Below, piece by piece: positions 53,369 to 62,702 of a stretch of 64,000 nt of DNA. The stretch's first letter is position 1; each line of letters starts with the position of its first letter. Under the pieces are notes generated by a model. The model ran no database searches, was not told the DNA's origin, and saw only the letters and a program-made list of their open reading frames with translations. Position numbers and translations under genes: made by a program. This stretch comes from Fistulifera solaris (taxonomy: Eukaryota; Bacillariophyta; Bacillariophyceae; Naviculales; Stauroneidaceae): contig AP026148.1 of assembly GCA_030295235.1 (NCBI GenBank), forward strand, positions 744,001 to 808,000, given 5' to 3'.

Positions 53369-54997
53369 ATGAAACAATGGCTTTTTTTCCACGAGCTTCG
53401 CGATCGTTACTGTCTACGCCGATCCAGAAATCGTCATCGAAGAAAATGAAAATTCGCGCAATGTATTCCGGAGAGGTATTCATCCTCGCGGTCAAATCGA
53501 ACCACGAATGACTGGAGGATTTCCTAGTGGCCCGGGTGCCTTTCCCTTTACAGTTCACACATTCGATGGTGATCAAGGCTTATGCGGTGGTGTTTTAGTT
53601 CATTCAGATGTCGTTGTCACAGCAGCATCGTGTCAGAGTGTCTTTGAAGCCACCAATACAACTTATGTCGGTAGTAACGATCTGTATGGACGCGATTTTG
53701 CGCCACTAATAGCAATATCATCGGCGTTGCCACATCCCGACTTTGATGAGGTGACCTACGAGAATGATATTATGCTGTTGCATTTGGAAACCCCTGTTGG
53801 CAGTGCAGTCGCTACGATTGCTAAGCAAATACCATCGGATGATCAGTTATTATTTGCTTTGGGCTTTGGGAGACTCAATCCACTCGATGAAACATTTCCC
53901 ACGACTCGACATGAAGTCGACATGCCAGCGGTTAGCTTTTCGGCATGTCGAGATGTCTATGCGAACGCTGTTGATTCGGAGCGAAATGTATGTGCGGGTA
54001 TTGCTGGGATGGGACCTTGTGACGGAGATGAAGGAGCACCATTACTGGATGCCGTCACAACGACACTTCAGGGAATTTGGTCCTATTCAGAAGGATGTGG
54101 AGCCGCACCGGCTGTCTTCACTCGAGTGGCCTATTATGATTCATGGATTCGTGAATTCATATGCAACTATTCGCAGAGCTGCCCGACGATTGCTCGTCGC
54201 CAGGAGAGGATGATGATGTACCCGTTACTGATGACGAATCGACGAATGATGACATTCCCGTACACGATGACGTGCCTGTTCCAGCGGATGATGATGAACC
54301 TGTAGATGACGACAACATTCCAACATCATCACCAACGCATGAAGTATTGCAACCGAATAACGGAAAGGGAAAAGGCAAAGGAAACAGATCCAGGAAGTCT
54401 GTGGATAGCAAATCGCACAAGAAGAACAGATCCGACAAACTGTCGAAGAAGTCGTTGTCGTCAGGTAAAGGCTCGACGGGGAAAGGGTCTAATGGCACAG
54501 GTTCAACGGGTAAAGGATCCGGAAAAGGGTCATTGGGAAAAGGTTCTAATGGGAAAGGGTCATTTGGAAAAGGTTCTAGTGGAAAAGGCTCATTAGGGAA
54601 GGGAGCTATTGGAAACGGCTCTATCGGAAAAGGTTCTGCAGGTAACGGCTCCAATGGCAAAGGATCTACTGGAAAGGGATCGAATGGCAAAGGATCTACT
54701 GGAAAGGGATCGAATGGCAAAGGCTCCTCTGGAAAAGGATATGTCGGCAAGGAATCGGGCGGCAAGGGTTCTTCTGGAAAAGGATCAGGCGGCAAAGGTT
54801 CTTATGGGAAAAAATCGAGCAAGAAAGGTTCTTCGGGTAAAAAATTATACGGCAAAGGATCATCAAGTGGGAAACGTACCTACGGAAAGGGTTCAGACCG
54901 ACAGTCGGCAACAACGCTGACAGATGATCGTGCCGTTGATGTCTCCCCCTACAATATATTGGAGCGACGCCATAATCGGTCACCATACTCTCCATAA
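53369..54997 (+). CDS. Secreted, catalytically dead trypsin-like domain fused to an acidic linker and KGSxG repeat tail
   Basis: Assumes an extra T in the T7 run at 53382-53388 (ATG 53369 gives MKQWLF, then STSFAIVTVYADP, a signal peptide) and a missing base near 54172-54182; 542 residues result. Residues ~45-270 are S1 chymotrypsin fold: MTGGFPSGPGAFPFTV, GLCGGVLVHSDVVVTAASC, YENDIMLLHLETPV, CDGDEGAPLL, IREFICN. The triad His is Ser (TAASC for TAAHC) and the nucleophile Ser is Glu (GDEGAP for GDSGGP); the Asp remains, so it cannot cleave peptides. Then comes an Asp-rich linker (EDDDVPVTDDESTNDD), and from about residue 365 some 28 copies of a KGSxG pentapeptide. Lys/Ser/Gly tails resemble diatom silaffin-type biosilica proteins. 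The N-terminal join is less sure than the tail join. Confidence 0.75.
54464..54900 (+). repeat. 15-bp coding minisatellite (KGSxG)n
   Basis: Units of about 15 bases encode GKGS plus one variable residue (T, N, L, F, S, A, Y). Two 30-base units near 54659-54718 are exact copies, showing recent tandem expansion. It grades into Lys/Ser-rich sequence (KKSSKKGSSGKK) at its end. Confidence 0.9.
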
Positions 54998-55397
54998 GCC
55001 TTCACAACTAGACCAACAGTTTAATGAATAGCAATTCTTTTACTTAACCATCCAATTATCAACTAACTGATATACTTTTGTATAAACTTGATAAAGGACA
55101 GAAATTAGCCTTCGCACTGTAATGCACTGGATTGTTTTACTCAGGCGCGAAAATTATCAACAAAGCGTGCACTCTGAATGATGCCCTGGCCGGAGCCAAT
55201 GTGTTGTCAAGAACAGATCCAATGAGCAACTGACCATCGTCATCCCAAAATATTCCTACCGTGGTGAAGCAAAACAACCACTGACATATTTTTTAATAAG
55301 TCATACCTCAGCTGCTTCATCGAAGATCCTTACGATCATTCTTTTCAGTGAATGCGCTTTATCTAAAAACTCCGGAAGGTGGCGGGTTAACCATTAG

Positions 55398-55419
55398 CAC
55401 GACTGCATTGCAGTCACGA
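55398..55419. repeat. Dispersed imperfect palindrome, copy 2
   Basis: GCACGACTGCATTGCAGTCACGA region; inner CACGACTGCA/TTGCAGTC are near-reverse complements. Same family as 36960, 55630 and 57803. Confidence 0.55.
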
Positions 55420-55629
55420 ACCAAAAATATATTCTCCAATGCAGGCTACCGGAGCTCCTGACGCTAAATTGATAAGCTGTAATTATCCTTGGTAACAAAC
55501 AACTGTTACACGCAACATTATCAGCAAATACACGCAACATTATCAGCAAATGATTTACTGATTGTGTCAAGCTTGCCAGTAGGTTTCTGCAAAATTGAAT
55601 GTAGGCCCAAAGTGTAAGCGACCATTCTT

Positions 55630-55651
55630 CACGACTGCATTCCAGTCACGA
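55630..55651. repeat. Dispersed imperfect palindrome, copy 3
   Basis: CACGACTGCATTCCAGTCACGA, one or two bases from copy 2, in the same orientation about 230 bp away. Confidence 0.55.
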
Positions 55652-56011
55652 AATGATTGTCGTGCGAAGCCCACTGCTTCCTAGCTGGAGGTTCTTCTAC
55701 AAAATTGCTAAGCTGCACCTGTCGTTGATATGATGGAGTTGTTGTATTCAACAATTGCAACGGATGATAATACGATCCTGTCGAAAAACGTAATTCGTGA
55801 CTGAAGCATGATGTTCACTGGCCGTGACTGACTCACTTTTTCTTTTCGCAGCACGCAGCACCACAAAAATTATTGATGTTTTTCTTTTTCGTCGTTGATG
55901 CTCCTGATCGCTCGCAAAAATCTCGATCGACCTTTCGAAACGCTGCAATACCAACTGATTCTGTTCTTATTCTATAGTTCTGCTACACACAGAAGCAACT
56001 AAGAAAACGAA

Positions 56012-56675
56012 ATGACGAAACGACGTCATTTATTACTGCTACAGTGCTTCGGAATGCATTGGCTGTTCTGTCAAGCCAATGGGTTTTCGATCACGCGAGA
56101 GACGCAATTAATTCGTTCTAGGACGTTTCCAAGCAACCAACGTCGCCCTCTTGTATCAAACACGACGAAACACGCACCACGAAACAGCAGCACATCACTG
56201 TTATTACTAAACTGGCGAGGCGGTGCGATATTGACATCAACGACAATTTCATCGCTGACGCAGCGAATTGTGTCGTCTTCTCAAGCCTGTTGGGTGGTAT
56301 TAATCTGCACTGTCATCTTGGAAAGTTGTGCTACCTCTGTATCAAAGCAATCGCGTGATCTAAAGTCAAAGCGACTTTTTGCGCTCGCCTGTGCCATGTA
56401 TCTTCTGAGGTACGTCCCTGTGGAAGCGAAATTTTTACTATGCGCCTCCATTTCTCGACAGCTAACCTTTCATTTTGATTTCTAAAAGCATGTGGGGCTT
56501 CAATTTGAGTTTGGCGCAAGTTCCGGTCGGCATCGCGTATGCGGTATGGAGTGCACTCGGAACGACATTGGTATCGACCATAGGTATTCTACATTTTGAT
56601 GAAACGATGAATTGGAAGAAAGCGGTTTGTTTGCTGTTGATTGTCGCGGGAGTTGTCGGATTGAATGTTGGATGA
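56012..56675 (+). CDS. SMR/EmrE-family transporter, second copy, probably plastid-targeted
   Basis: Exon 1 is 56012-56409 and exon 2 is 56489-56675; intron 79 bp (GTACGT donor, AAAAG acceptor); 194 residues. The N-terminus has a hydrophobic signal ending CQANG-FSI with Phe25 at the junction, then a Ser/Thr/Arg/Asn-rich transit region of about 60 residues. The C-terminal core has four helices: CWVVLICTVILESCATSVSK retains the membrane Glu, and VPVGIAYAVWSALGTTLVST matches the EmrE GIAYAxW block. The splice lies between helices 2 and 3. The gene at 13325-13834 has the same plan without the intron, so they are old duplicates rather than a tandem pair. The predicted role is the same: small-solute or drug antiport across a plastid membrane. 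Confidence 0.82.
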
Positions 56676-57204
56676 TTTTTACAATACTAGTGAACGAGAG
56701 GAAGCAACGTAGAATAAAGAACAATTGCGAAAATAGATTATTAATGAGTTACGGAGTAGTTTTGAACGACAGATGACCTCCCGCTCTTTGCACGTACACA
56801 TGCCGCACCCTCTATCGTTCAATACGTGATGAAAAGCGCGATTAAAGAAGCTGGGCACTTTGTCGTGAGGCAACTCTTTCAAAACAACGGAAAGGCAGCA
56901 CAAAGTATCGTTAGTCAGGACTACGTCATGCCCGCGTACGACAACGAGTATTTCCCTTTCAATTCTGGAGCTGAATCTCAAATTAACGCGCTTCAAGAAA
57001 TCTCATGTTCGTTGCAGCGGACGATCGACGTGTGATTTGCCACGGACAGCCGCGATGACAACTAATCTATTGTGGAGGTAGCCTAGGGCGTTCGGTTGAT
57101 TGTCGAGTACATTGAATGCAATCAAAGTAGCGCGTTTTTGTCCCTAGTTATTGGAATACATTACCTTATCGATCAAAAAAAAAGAATTTCCACAGCAGTC
57201 GCAT

Positions 57205-57365
57205 CATGATAAAAATGTCGGTGGGAACCATTGTAATCCTAGAATAGTTCAGCATGACAACAGCCAATAATTCGATAGATTCTTGTTTCCTCACTCCGAC
57301 TTTTTTTACTCCAGCATTTGCCAAAAATCCCACAGTCGGTGCAAGTGATGTAGACGACAAGTGTG
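57205..57365 (+). pseudogene. Relic of a subtilisin-like protease
   Basis: The translation around 57260-57362 contains NNSIDSCFLTP and TVGASDVDDK, matching [13 protein letters not shown] and [10 protein letters not shown] of the protease at 59488. Before it, ATGATAAAAATGTCGGTGGG resembles the DNA for MVINMSLGG. The segment between is partly deleted and out of frame, and nothing codes before or after. It is a dead copy in the same orientation as the two genes downstream. Confidence 0.75.
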
Positions 57366-57802
57366 GCTTTAAGCATCAAGTGTTGACATCCTGTCGGCCT
57401 TACTATTGCCCAACATGGCAATCCTATTCAATAGAAAGAGTATGACAGCAGACGTACTCGTAACCACTGAACGATTAACCGCGATATCTTTGACGGAACC
57501 ATCATTTTGCCAATCGATAGGTACGGTTTCTTGTCTCGGAGTCATCGTTCACCTAACCGATCGCGTGCGATGAGAAGTTGAAAGAAAATCTCAGAAACGA
57601 CTGAAAGTATCAACCAGTTCCCAGTGCTCTATAAGCAGAACTCGCGCTTAGTTATCTTTTGAGGAACGAAAGATAGATAGATAGCACAGTCACTTTCTTT
57701 TCCACCCGAACACCATTCCTATCAATCACGACTTCAGGAATTATGACGGAGTCGAAACAAACTATGGAGTACAATCCTTCTACCATCCGGCAGCTCGCGC
57801 TT

Positions 57803-57824
57803 CATGACTGAAATACAGTCGTGG
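57803..57824. repeat. Dispersed imperfect palindrome, copy 4
   Basis: CATGACTGAAATACAGTCGTGG, nearly identical to the 36960 copy in the same orientation. Confidence 0.55.
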
Positions 57825-58135
57825 CGAAAACCAGACTACACTTTGGGACTATAGTATTTACTGAAGCTTAAGGGCAAACGATGATCCCCAAGGCTTTTTT
57901 GACAAAACGAGTCATCGATGCGTCCGCTACAAATGATGCTGAAGTGGTATCACCGTGACAAGAATCTTATGGTGCTTTGCAAGCTAGCCAAAAGTTCGCC
58001 TGATGCAGCGACGAAGCACATCATGAGGCAATAACAGTATCACAATCATGAGCTTACTTTATTAGAAAAAGAATAAGAAGGTGAATACTGTCTTCTATTC
58101 GTGTTTACTTAGGTTAACTTTGATTCGATTTGCTG

Positions 58136-58643
58136 CTACGACACCTCCTTCACACAAAAAGAAAAAAAGGAACACGAACTCAACCCATTGAAACATTTCT
58201 CCCTGCATTGAACACAACCAAGGAGACAGGGATGAAATAGTGGTTTAATCACAAGTCAGATCGATTGTCATGAAAAAACGTTCATTTGCTAAGGGCACTT
58301 ACCCATTGCTACAGGAACTTGAACCGAAACAGAAAGATGCGTCTGAATCGGTCGCGCAAATAGCATCTCCTTCGTAAGTTCGAATGCACAAACCATCTCT
58401 GCCGCACGGATCTCCTTTCGTAGTACAGGTCTCAAAAGCACTAGCTCTTGAGCAATCCGTGGGTGGATCAGCCGGGGCGTCCTCCGGGCCGTCGTCCGGT
58501 GGCCCTGAGGGAATATTCTTATCGCTGCAGAGAAGGTTCATTCGTTCAAATAACGACATCGGCTGACTCTGTGCCGTTGACGCGAGAGTGAGAGCGAGTA
58601 GGACAAGAATGCATCGGTAAAAGAGTGTTTGCGGAAGCTTCAT
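58136..58643 (-). CDS. Secreted Cys-rich protein, copy 1
   Basis: Exon 1 is 58303-58643 and exon 2 is 58136-58202; intron 100 bp (GTAAGT donor, TGCAG acceptor); 135 residues. I chose ATG 58643 because MKLPQTLFYRCILVLLALTLASTA is a clean signal peptide. A short Pro/Asp linker follows, then a compact domain with regularly spaced Cys: AFETCTTKGDPCGRDGLC, ICATDSDASFC, SCSNGEKCFNG, SCSFFSFCV. Without exon 2 the frame stops at once inside the donor; exon 2 adds three Cys that align with copy 2, which confirms the splice. Eleven Cys are shared with the gene at 61384-62075. It is divergently placed next to a subtilase. Function unknown: a protease inhibitor, matrix protein or ligand are all possible. 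Confidence 0.8.
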
Positions 58644-59487
58644 GATGAGGTTGCTCGAGGTTTTGTTTGTTTTGGATATAACATTCTCCATCTTCAAGAG
58701 TTTGACGAAGGTGCAAGGTTCACTGTTCACTGTTCACTCGTCGCTGGTCGCTCGAGTACAACTACAACCTCACAGTCCAAAGGACTTGTTCTGACTTCAG
58801 ACTATCATGCGAGTACTTGTTCCGTACTGAATCTACCTTATACCTTATCATTGCCCGGCAGCCGGCCCTTTGTACGATAGACGATAGGCGAGAAAGGCGA
58901 CAGATGGCAGAACGAGTAACGAGTCAGTCCTCTGCGTTTAGAGCTCCCCGATCCCCGATGCCCAATGATCAATTATCAATGAGGCATCGACTACAAAAAA
59001 GCAAAAAAGAAATTACTGGTACTACGTAGTAAGAGACCTAGGTTACAACGCAAACGGCATTGGCAAGGCATAAATCAAAATGATTAAGTAAAACATTAAT
59101 ATAATCAAAAAAAAAAAAATTTTTTATCAATGAAAGTGTAGATTATCTGAATTTTACATTCGGAAGTGGGGACTGGAGACAGTAAAAGAAAAGAACTCGT
59201 GTTTCAAGATTAAAGTGCTGGGGTTTTATTTATACTGATCTATTATTGCCCCCGCGGAAACGACGTTGACGTGTGCCGCAGGCCCCTATCGTTGCAGTGC
59301 CACACTGAAAACGAATACAAAGTAATAAGAAAAAAAGAGTATTAAGTGATTCAAACTCGAGAAAAAGATCCGGAACCTTTTCCTCGTCACTCGTCACTCG
59401 TCCCCAATAAACAATAAAAGATCGCAACGAAATAATTGAATTGAAGGAACTGGTATATTTCTCATTACAAGGTATCGGACGTTCAAC
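58644..59487. other. Intergenic, divergent promoter region of the first Cys-rich/subtilase pair
   Basis: No gene recognised. Contains an A12/T5 run at about 59108-59125 and TACTACGTAGTA at 59020-59031. Confidence 0.4.
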
Positions 59488-60772
59488 ATGAGGCGATTGA
59501 ATATACCATTGATGTTGGCGATCTTGCCAGCAGCAAGATCAGTTCATGCTAGGAATGAAACTACCGTGATCCCAAATCAGTACATCGTCTATTATGAAAA
59601 GAATGCAGACCCTGTCGCCACCAATGAAAGACTCTTTTTTTCTTCCGATTCATCGGTGGCGTCCTCTGAAGATTTTCGAGTCGTCGTGGAAGCGCGCAGA
59701 GCGATTGCCATTGCTGGTATAACCGATGAGCAATATCAAGAGCTTCTTCAGGATCCTGCTGTCGCAAAGATTACTCCGGTAAGCTCGAATGAATCATCAT
59801 CGACCGTCTACTCCTCATTTTCCGACATGTTTCGAGTACATCCCTCAAGTTTTTCTCATTTACTCCGTAAGTAGGACTACAGAATTTCGATTGCGGCAGT
59901 CGATAGCTGGGGATTGGACCGAATCGATCAATCCGATCTTCCTCTCGACGACACATACAACACTCCATACACGGGCGCTGGGGGTCCAAGTATACATTAT
60001 TGACACGGGTATCAAGAAAAGCCACGTGGATTTTCAAGGTCGAGCTACGTGCGGTTTGAATATGATTCCCTATGAAAGTTGCGATGACACTCAATCTCAT
60101 GGTACGCATGTGGCGGGGACAGTCGGAGGCAGAAGGTATGGTGTAGCCAAGGGCGTTAGCTTGATTGATGTAAAGGTGCTGAATGCCACCGGTAGCGGCG
60201 AGTGGTCGTCTCTTATATCTGCCCTGGAGTATGTGATTGAACAAAAGAAGGAATCACCAGAGACACCCATGGTGATCAACATGTCCTTGGGTGGCGCAGA
60301 AATCATACCAGAATTCAAGGACATTATTGATGAAGCTGTTGCGGCAGGGATTGTAGTTGTTGTGGCGGCAGGCAACGATTCGATCGATGCCTGTGAATTC
60401 TCCCCGGCATACGTGCAAAGTGCTATAACGGTCGGGGCGAGTGATTGGGACGACAAGCCAGCCGATTTTTTCTAATTTTGGTCGCTGCGTCGACTTGTAT
60501 GCACCGGGCGTCAGTATAAACTCTGCTTATTTTATGTTCGACATGTCCATAACATACGACGGGACGAGTATGGCTGCACCCCACGTCGCCGGTGTTGCGG
60601 CGCTTTACTTGAAGCACATCCAACTTGGACATCCGCCCAAGTTTGGAATGCTATGAAAAAGGATGCCGTAGGAGGGAAAATTCAAGTCACGCTCGATTTC
60701 TTTCAGCTGAACACGTATTTTCGAAAGAGAAGAACCACCGATCTTTTGTTGCAAGCTCAGCACATTGATTAG
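59488..60772 (+). CDS. Secreted subtilisin-like serine protease, copy 1 (three one-base frame breaks)
   Basis: Exon 1 is 59488-59778 and exon 2 is 59875-60772; intron 96 bp (GTAAGC...GTAG). Breaks: an extra G in G5 59980-59984, an extra T in T6 60466-60471, a missing A near 60622. With these, 395 residues result. Signal peptide, then an I9-type propeptide ([15 protein letters not shown], ending [15 protein letters not shown]). Catalytic domain of proteinase K type: Asp in YIIDTGIKK, His in [12 protein letters not shown], oxyanion Asn in [10 protein letters not shown], Ser in [18 protein letters not shown]. All active residues are present. It would be made as a zymogen and secreted. Three breaks in one gene could mean a young pseudogene rather than assembly errors, although the window has such errors in housekeeping genes too. 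Confidence 0.78.
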
Positions 60773-61383
60773 AATAAAACTAGATTATGCCTTGGTCATT
60801 TCTACTATTATATCTCTCTAGTCAGGAAGTCGTGTTAAGTATCAGCTGCCAGCTAGGGACTTTGCTGTTTGCTTGGTGGTGCTTCAGATTGTGGATTCAA
60901 GACTCAATAGTCGTCAGAATTCTTCAACAGCAACAGCGACCTAAATACTAAAATGAATTCAAAATTGATTTAGATACTTCAATGTGCGTAATTTATGTTT
61001 CTATCACACCTTGCACTTTTGGCTTCGACTTTGTTCATTCAGAGTTCAGAGCTGGAACGTGTAGGAGTGCATCCCATGTTGCCGGAGTCGCGACATTCTA
61101 CCTGCAAACCAATCAAACGTTGACGCAAGAGCCAACATGAACTGTCCTGCGAGGTCACACGATCAGAAGAGTGCGCCGTACGCTCTCCCCTTTGGAAAAC
61201 TACTTTCGAATTTCCACGACATCTAGTGACGTTCCAGGCAGTCTTCGTGTCGACGCGAGTGATCACGATGGCAGTAGCCACAGCCAGTAATGAAAGAGCC
61301 ACGGAACGTCAAAAATGTGTAGTTGACTCTTTTGTAGCCCATAAGTCACTGACTTTCTCTCATAGATAATGATAGCAGCGTCT
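60773..61383. other. Intergenic spacer with a subtilase relic
   Basis: Contains the relic at 61045-61215. Otherwise nothing recognised. Confidence 0.45.
61045..61215 (+). pseudogene. Relic of a subtilisin-like protease C-terminus
   Basis: The translation gives GTCRSASHVAGVATFYLQTNQ, matching [21 protein letters not shown]; the catalytic Ser position is altered. About 80 bases on, ENYFRISTTS matches the C-terminal ENYFRMRRTT of the gene at 62703. The stretch between is shortened and out of frame. The upstream two thirds of the gene are missing. Together with 57205-57365 this makes four subtilase copies, two dead. Confidence 0.75.
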
Positions 61384-62075
61384 TCACGACCGCAATTCTA
61401 TGACACAAAACGAAGTTCCTTGACAGGCCGAGATACCATTGAAGCATTGTTGACTAAAGTAGCACGTAAAATAGGTTAGATCAAGCTATTGTAGGTCGAC
61501 TTTAACCACAAAAAGTCTTCAGAAACTTACCCTGACGCGCAATCGTCCGAGGTTAAACAAAGCGTAGCGGTACTATCGGTAGCGCAAATCGGAAGACCTT
61601 CGACGGTTCGTACACACAATCCATTTGCACCACAGGGGTCACCGTCTGTGTCACATGTTTCAAACGCGTTGCTTTTGTTGCATAAACTAAAGGGTGTGGG
61701 TGCGATACTGGGTTTCTTGGTCGGCTCGTCCGTGGGCTCCAAAGTCGGCGCGAGGGAAGGTTGTTCAGATGTGGAAGGAGCTGCCGAGACAGAAGGTTTA
61801 GGAGATTGACTGGGCTGTAATGAAGACGATGGTTGAGCAGAGAGAACCGGCGAAGGCGCTGCCGATGCAGTCGGCTCGAAAGATGGCACTTTCGAAGGTG
61901 TCATTGACGGTACAGGCGACTGAGTCGGCGCCATTGTCTGTTTGGACGGAACAGAGGAAACGCGGCCGCAGATGGCATTGACGCGATCAAACAAAAGCAT
62001 ATTTTGTGCGTTTGTTGTGAAAGCATTCACGAGGAAAATTAACAAAAGAGTCGAATAAGTGCAGCAGCGAGGCAT
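61384..62075 (-). CDS. Secreted Cys-rich protein, copy 2, with Pro/Ser linker
   Basis: Exon 1 is 61531-62075 and exon 2 is 61384-61453; intron 77 bp (GTAAGT donor, CTTTAG acceptor); 204 residues. Signal peptide (TLLLIFLVNAFTTNAQ). LLFDRVNAIC corresponds to LFERMNLLC in copy 1. A 90-residue Pro/Ser/Thr linker (PSKVPSFEPTASAAPSP and similar) is much longer than in copy 1 and resembles the wall- or matrix-associated spacers of diatom secreted proteins. The Cys domain follows: AFETCDTDGDPCGANGLC, ICATDSTATLC, DDCASGQQCFNG, SACQGTSFCV. All eleven Cys align with copy 1. It lies divergently beside the second subtilase, the same arrangement as copy 1. Confidence 0.83.
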
Positions 62076-62702
62076 CTTTGCTTATGATGCGTTTTTCCTT
62101 TGCACGTGCGTGCCGATGGTATCAAGCGCGGTTTGATAAAATACTGCTTTTGGCTTATCAACGATCGTTTTATGCAATCAAGTCACAAGGATTCACCATT
62201 AATCGTTTTCGTTACGTCGCATTGCGGAGGAATAAACACCGAAAAAAATTCCTGTCATGGCTCGTGGCTATGGTGCCACTATAATACTAATTGTATAGTT
62301 TTACATGTTGTATTTCTCACTGTTAAACTTCCTTCCTTCTTCATCCAATTCTCTCAAGGCAGGGTCTCATAAGCTCATAAGGCCCAGCGGTAACCAGTCA
62401 TCTGTCATCAGTCATCAGTCATTTATTCTTTATCCTCGAAAATCCTGAAGGACACAGAAAATGGAAATTGACAATACACTTTTAATGTAGACTTTTGCTC
62501 GTAGAATCAACAATTAACTATCTAACCTGTCGTCCACAATGACCTTTGACCATTGGGCTTGGTACTGGAACCTGGTACCGGTACCAGGTACTGGGCGGGC
62601 TCGCAGGCTCGCTCACTCCCCTATGCCGCATATCTCCTCCATTATTATTTTTCCTTTACAAAATAAACTCAGTAAGAACAAGCAACCATTTCTCTCAACA
62701 CC
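62076..62702. other. Intergenic, divergent promoter region of the second Cys-rich/subtilase pair
   Basis: Contains the 20-bp palindrome at 62570-62589 and a short TCATCAGTCATCAGTCA repeat near 62402-62420. No gene recognised. Confidence 0.45.
62570..62589. promoter_or_regulatory. Perfect 20-bp palindrome ACCTGGTACCGGTACCAGGT
   Basis: It equals its own reverse complement and sits 113 bp before the ATG of subtilase copy 2. Its core recurs as shorter GGTACCGGTACC or GTACCAGGTAC palindromes in other spacers. It may be a factor-binding site or a repeat end; no direct evidence for either. Confidence 0.45.

Larger units (their letters stand above)
54998..56011. other. Intergenic spacer
   Basis: No gene recognised. 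Carries two copies of a dispersed palindrome (55398-55419, 55630-55651) and a direct duplication of CACGCAACATTATCAGCAAA (about 55508-55548). Confidence 0.45.
56676..58135. other. Intergenic spacer with a subtilase relic
   Basis: Holds the fragment at 57205-57365 and the palindrome at 57803-57824. The rest has no recognisable gene. Confidence 0.45.

Noticed and set aside
61384-61403. Another copy of the CACGACTG palindrome
   Set aside because: Only one arm matches, and the bases are the last codons of the second Cys-rich gene.
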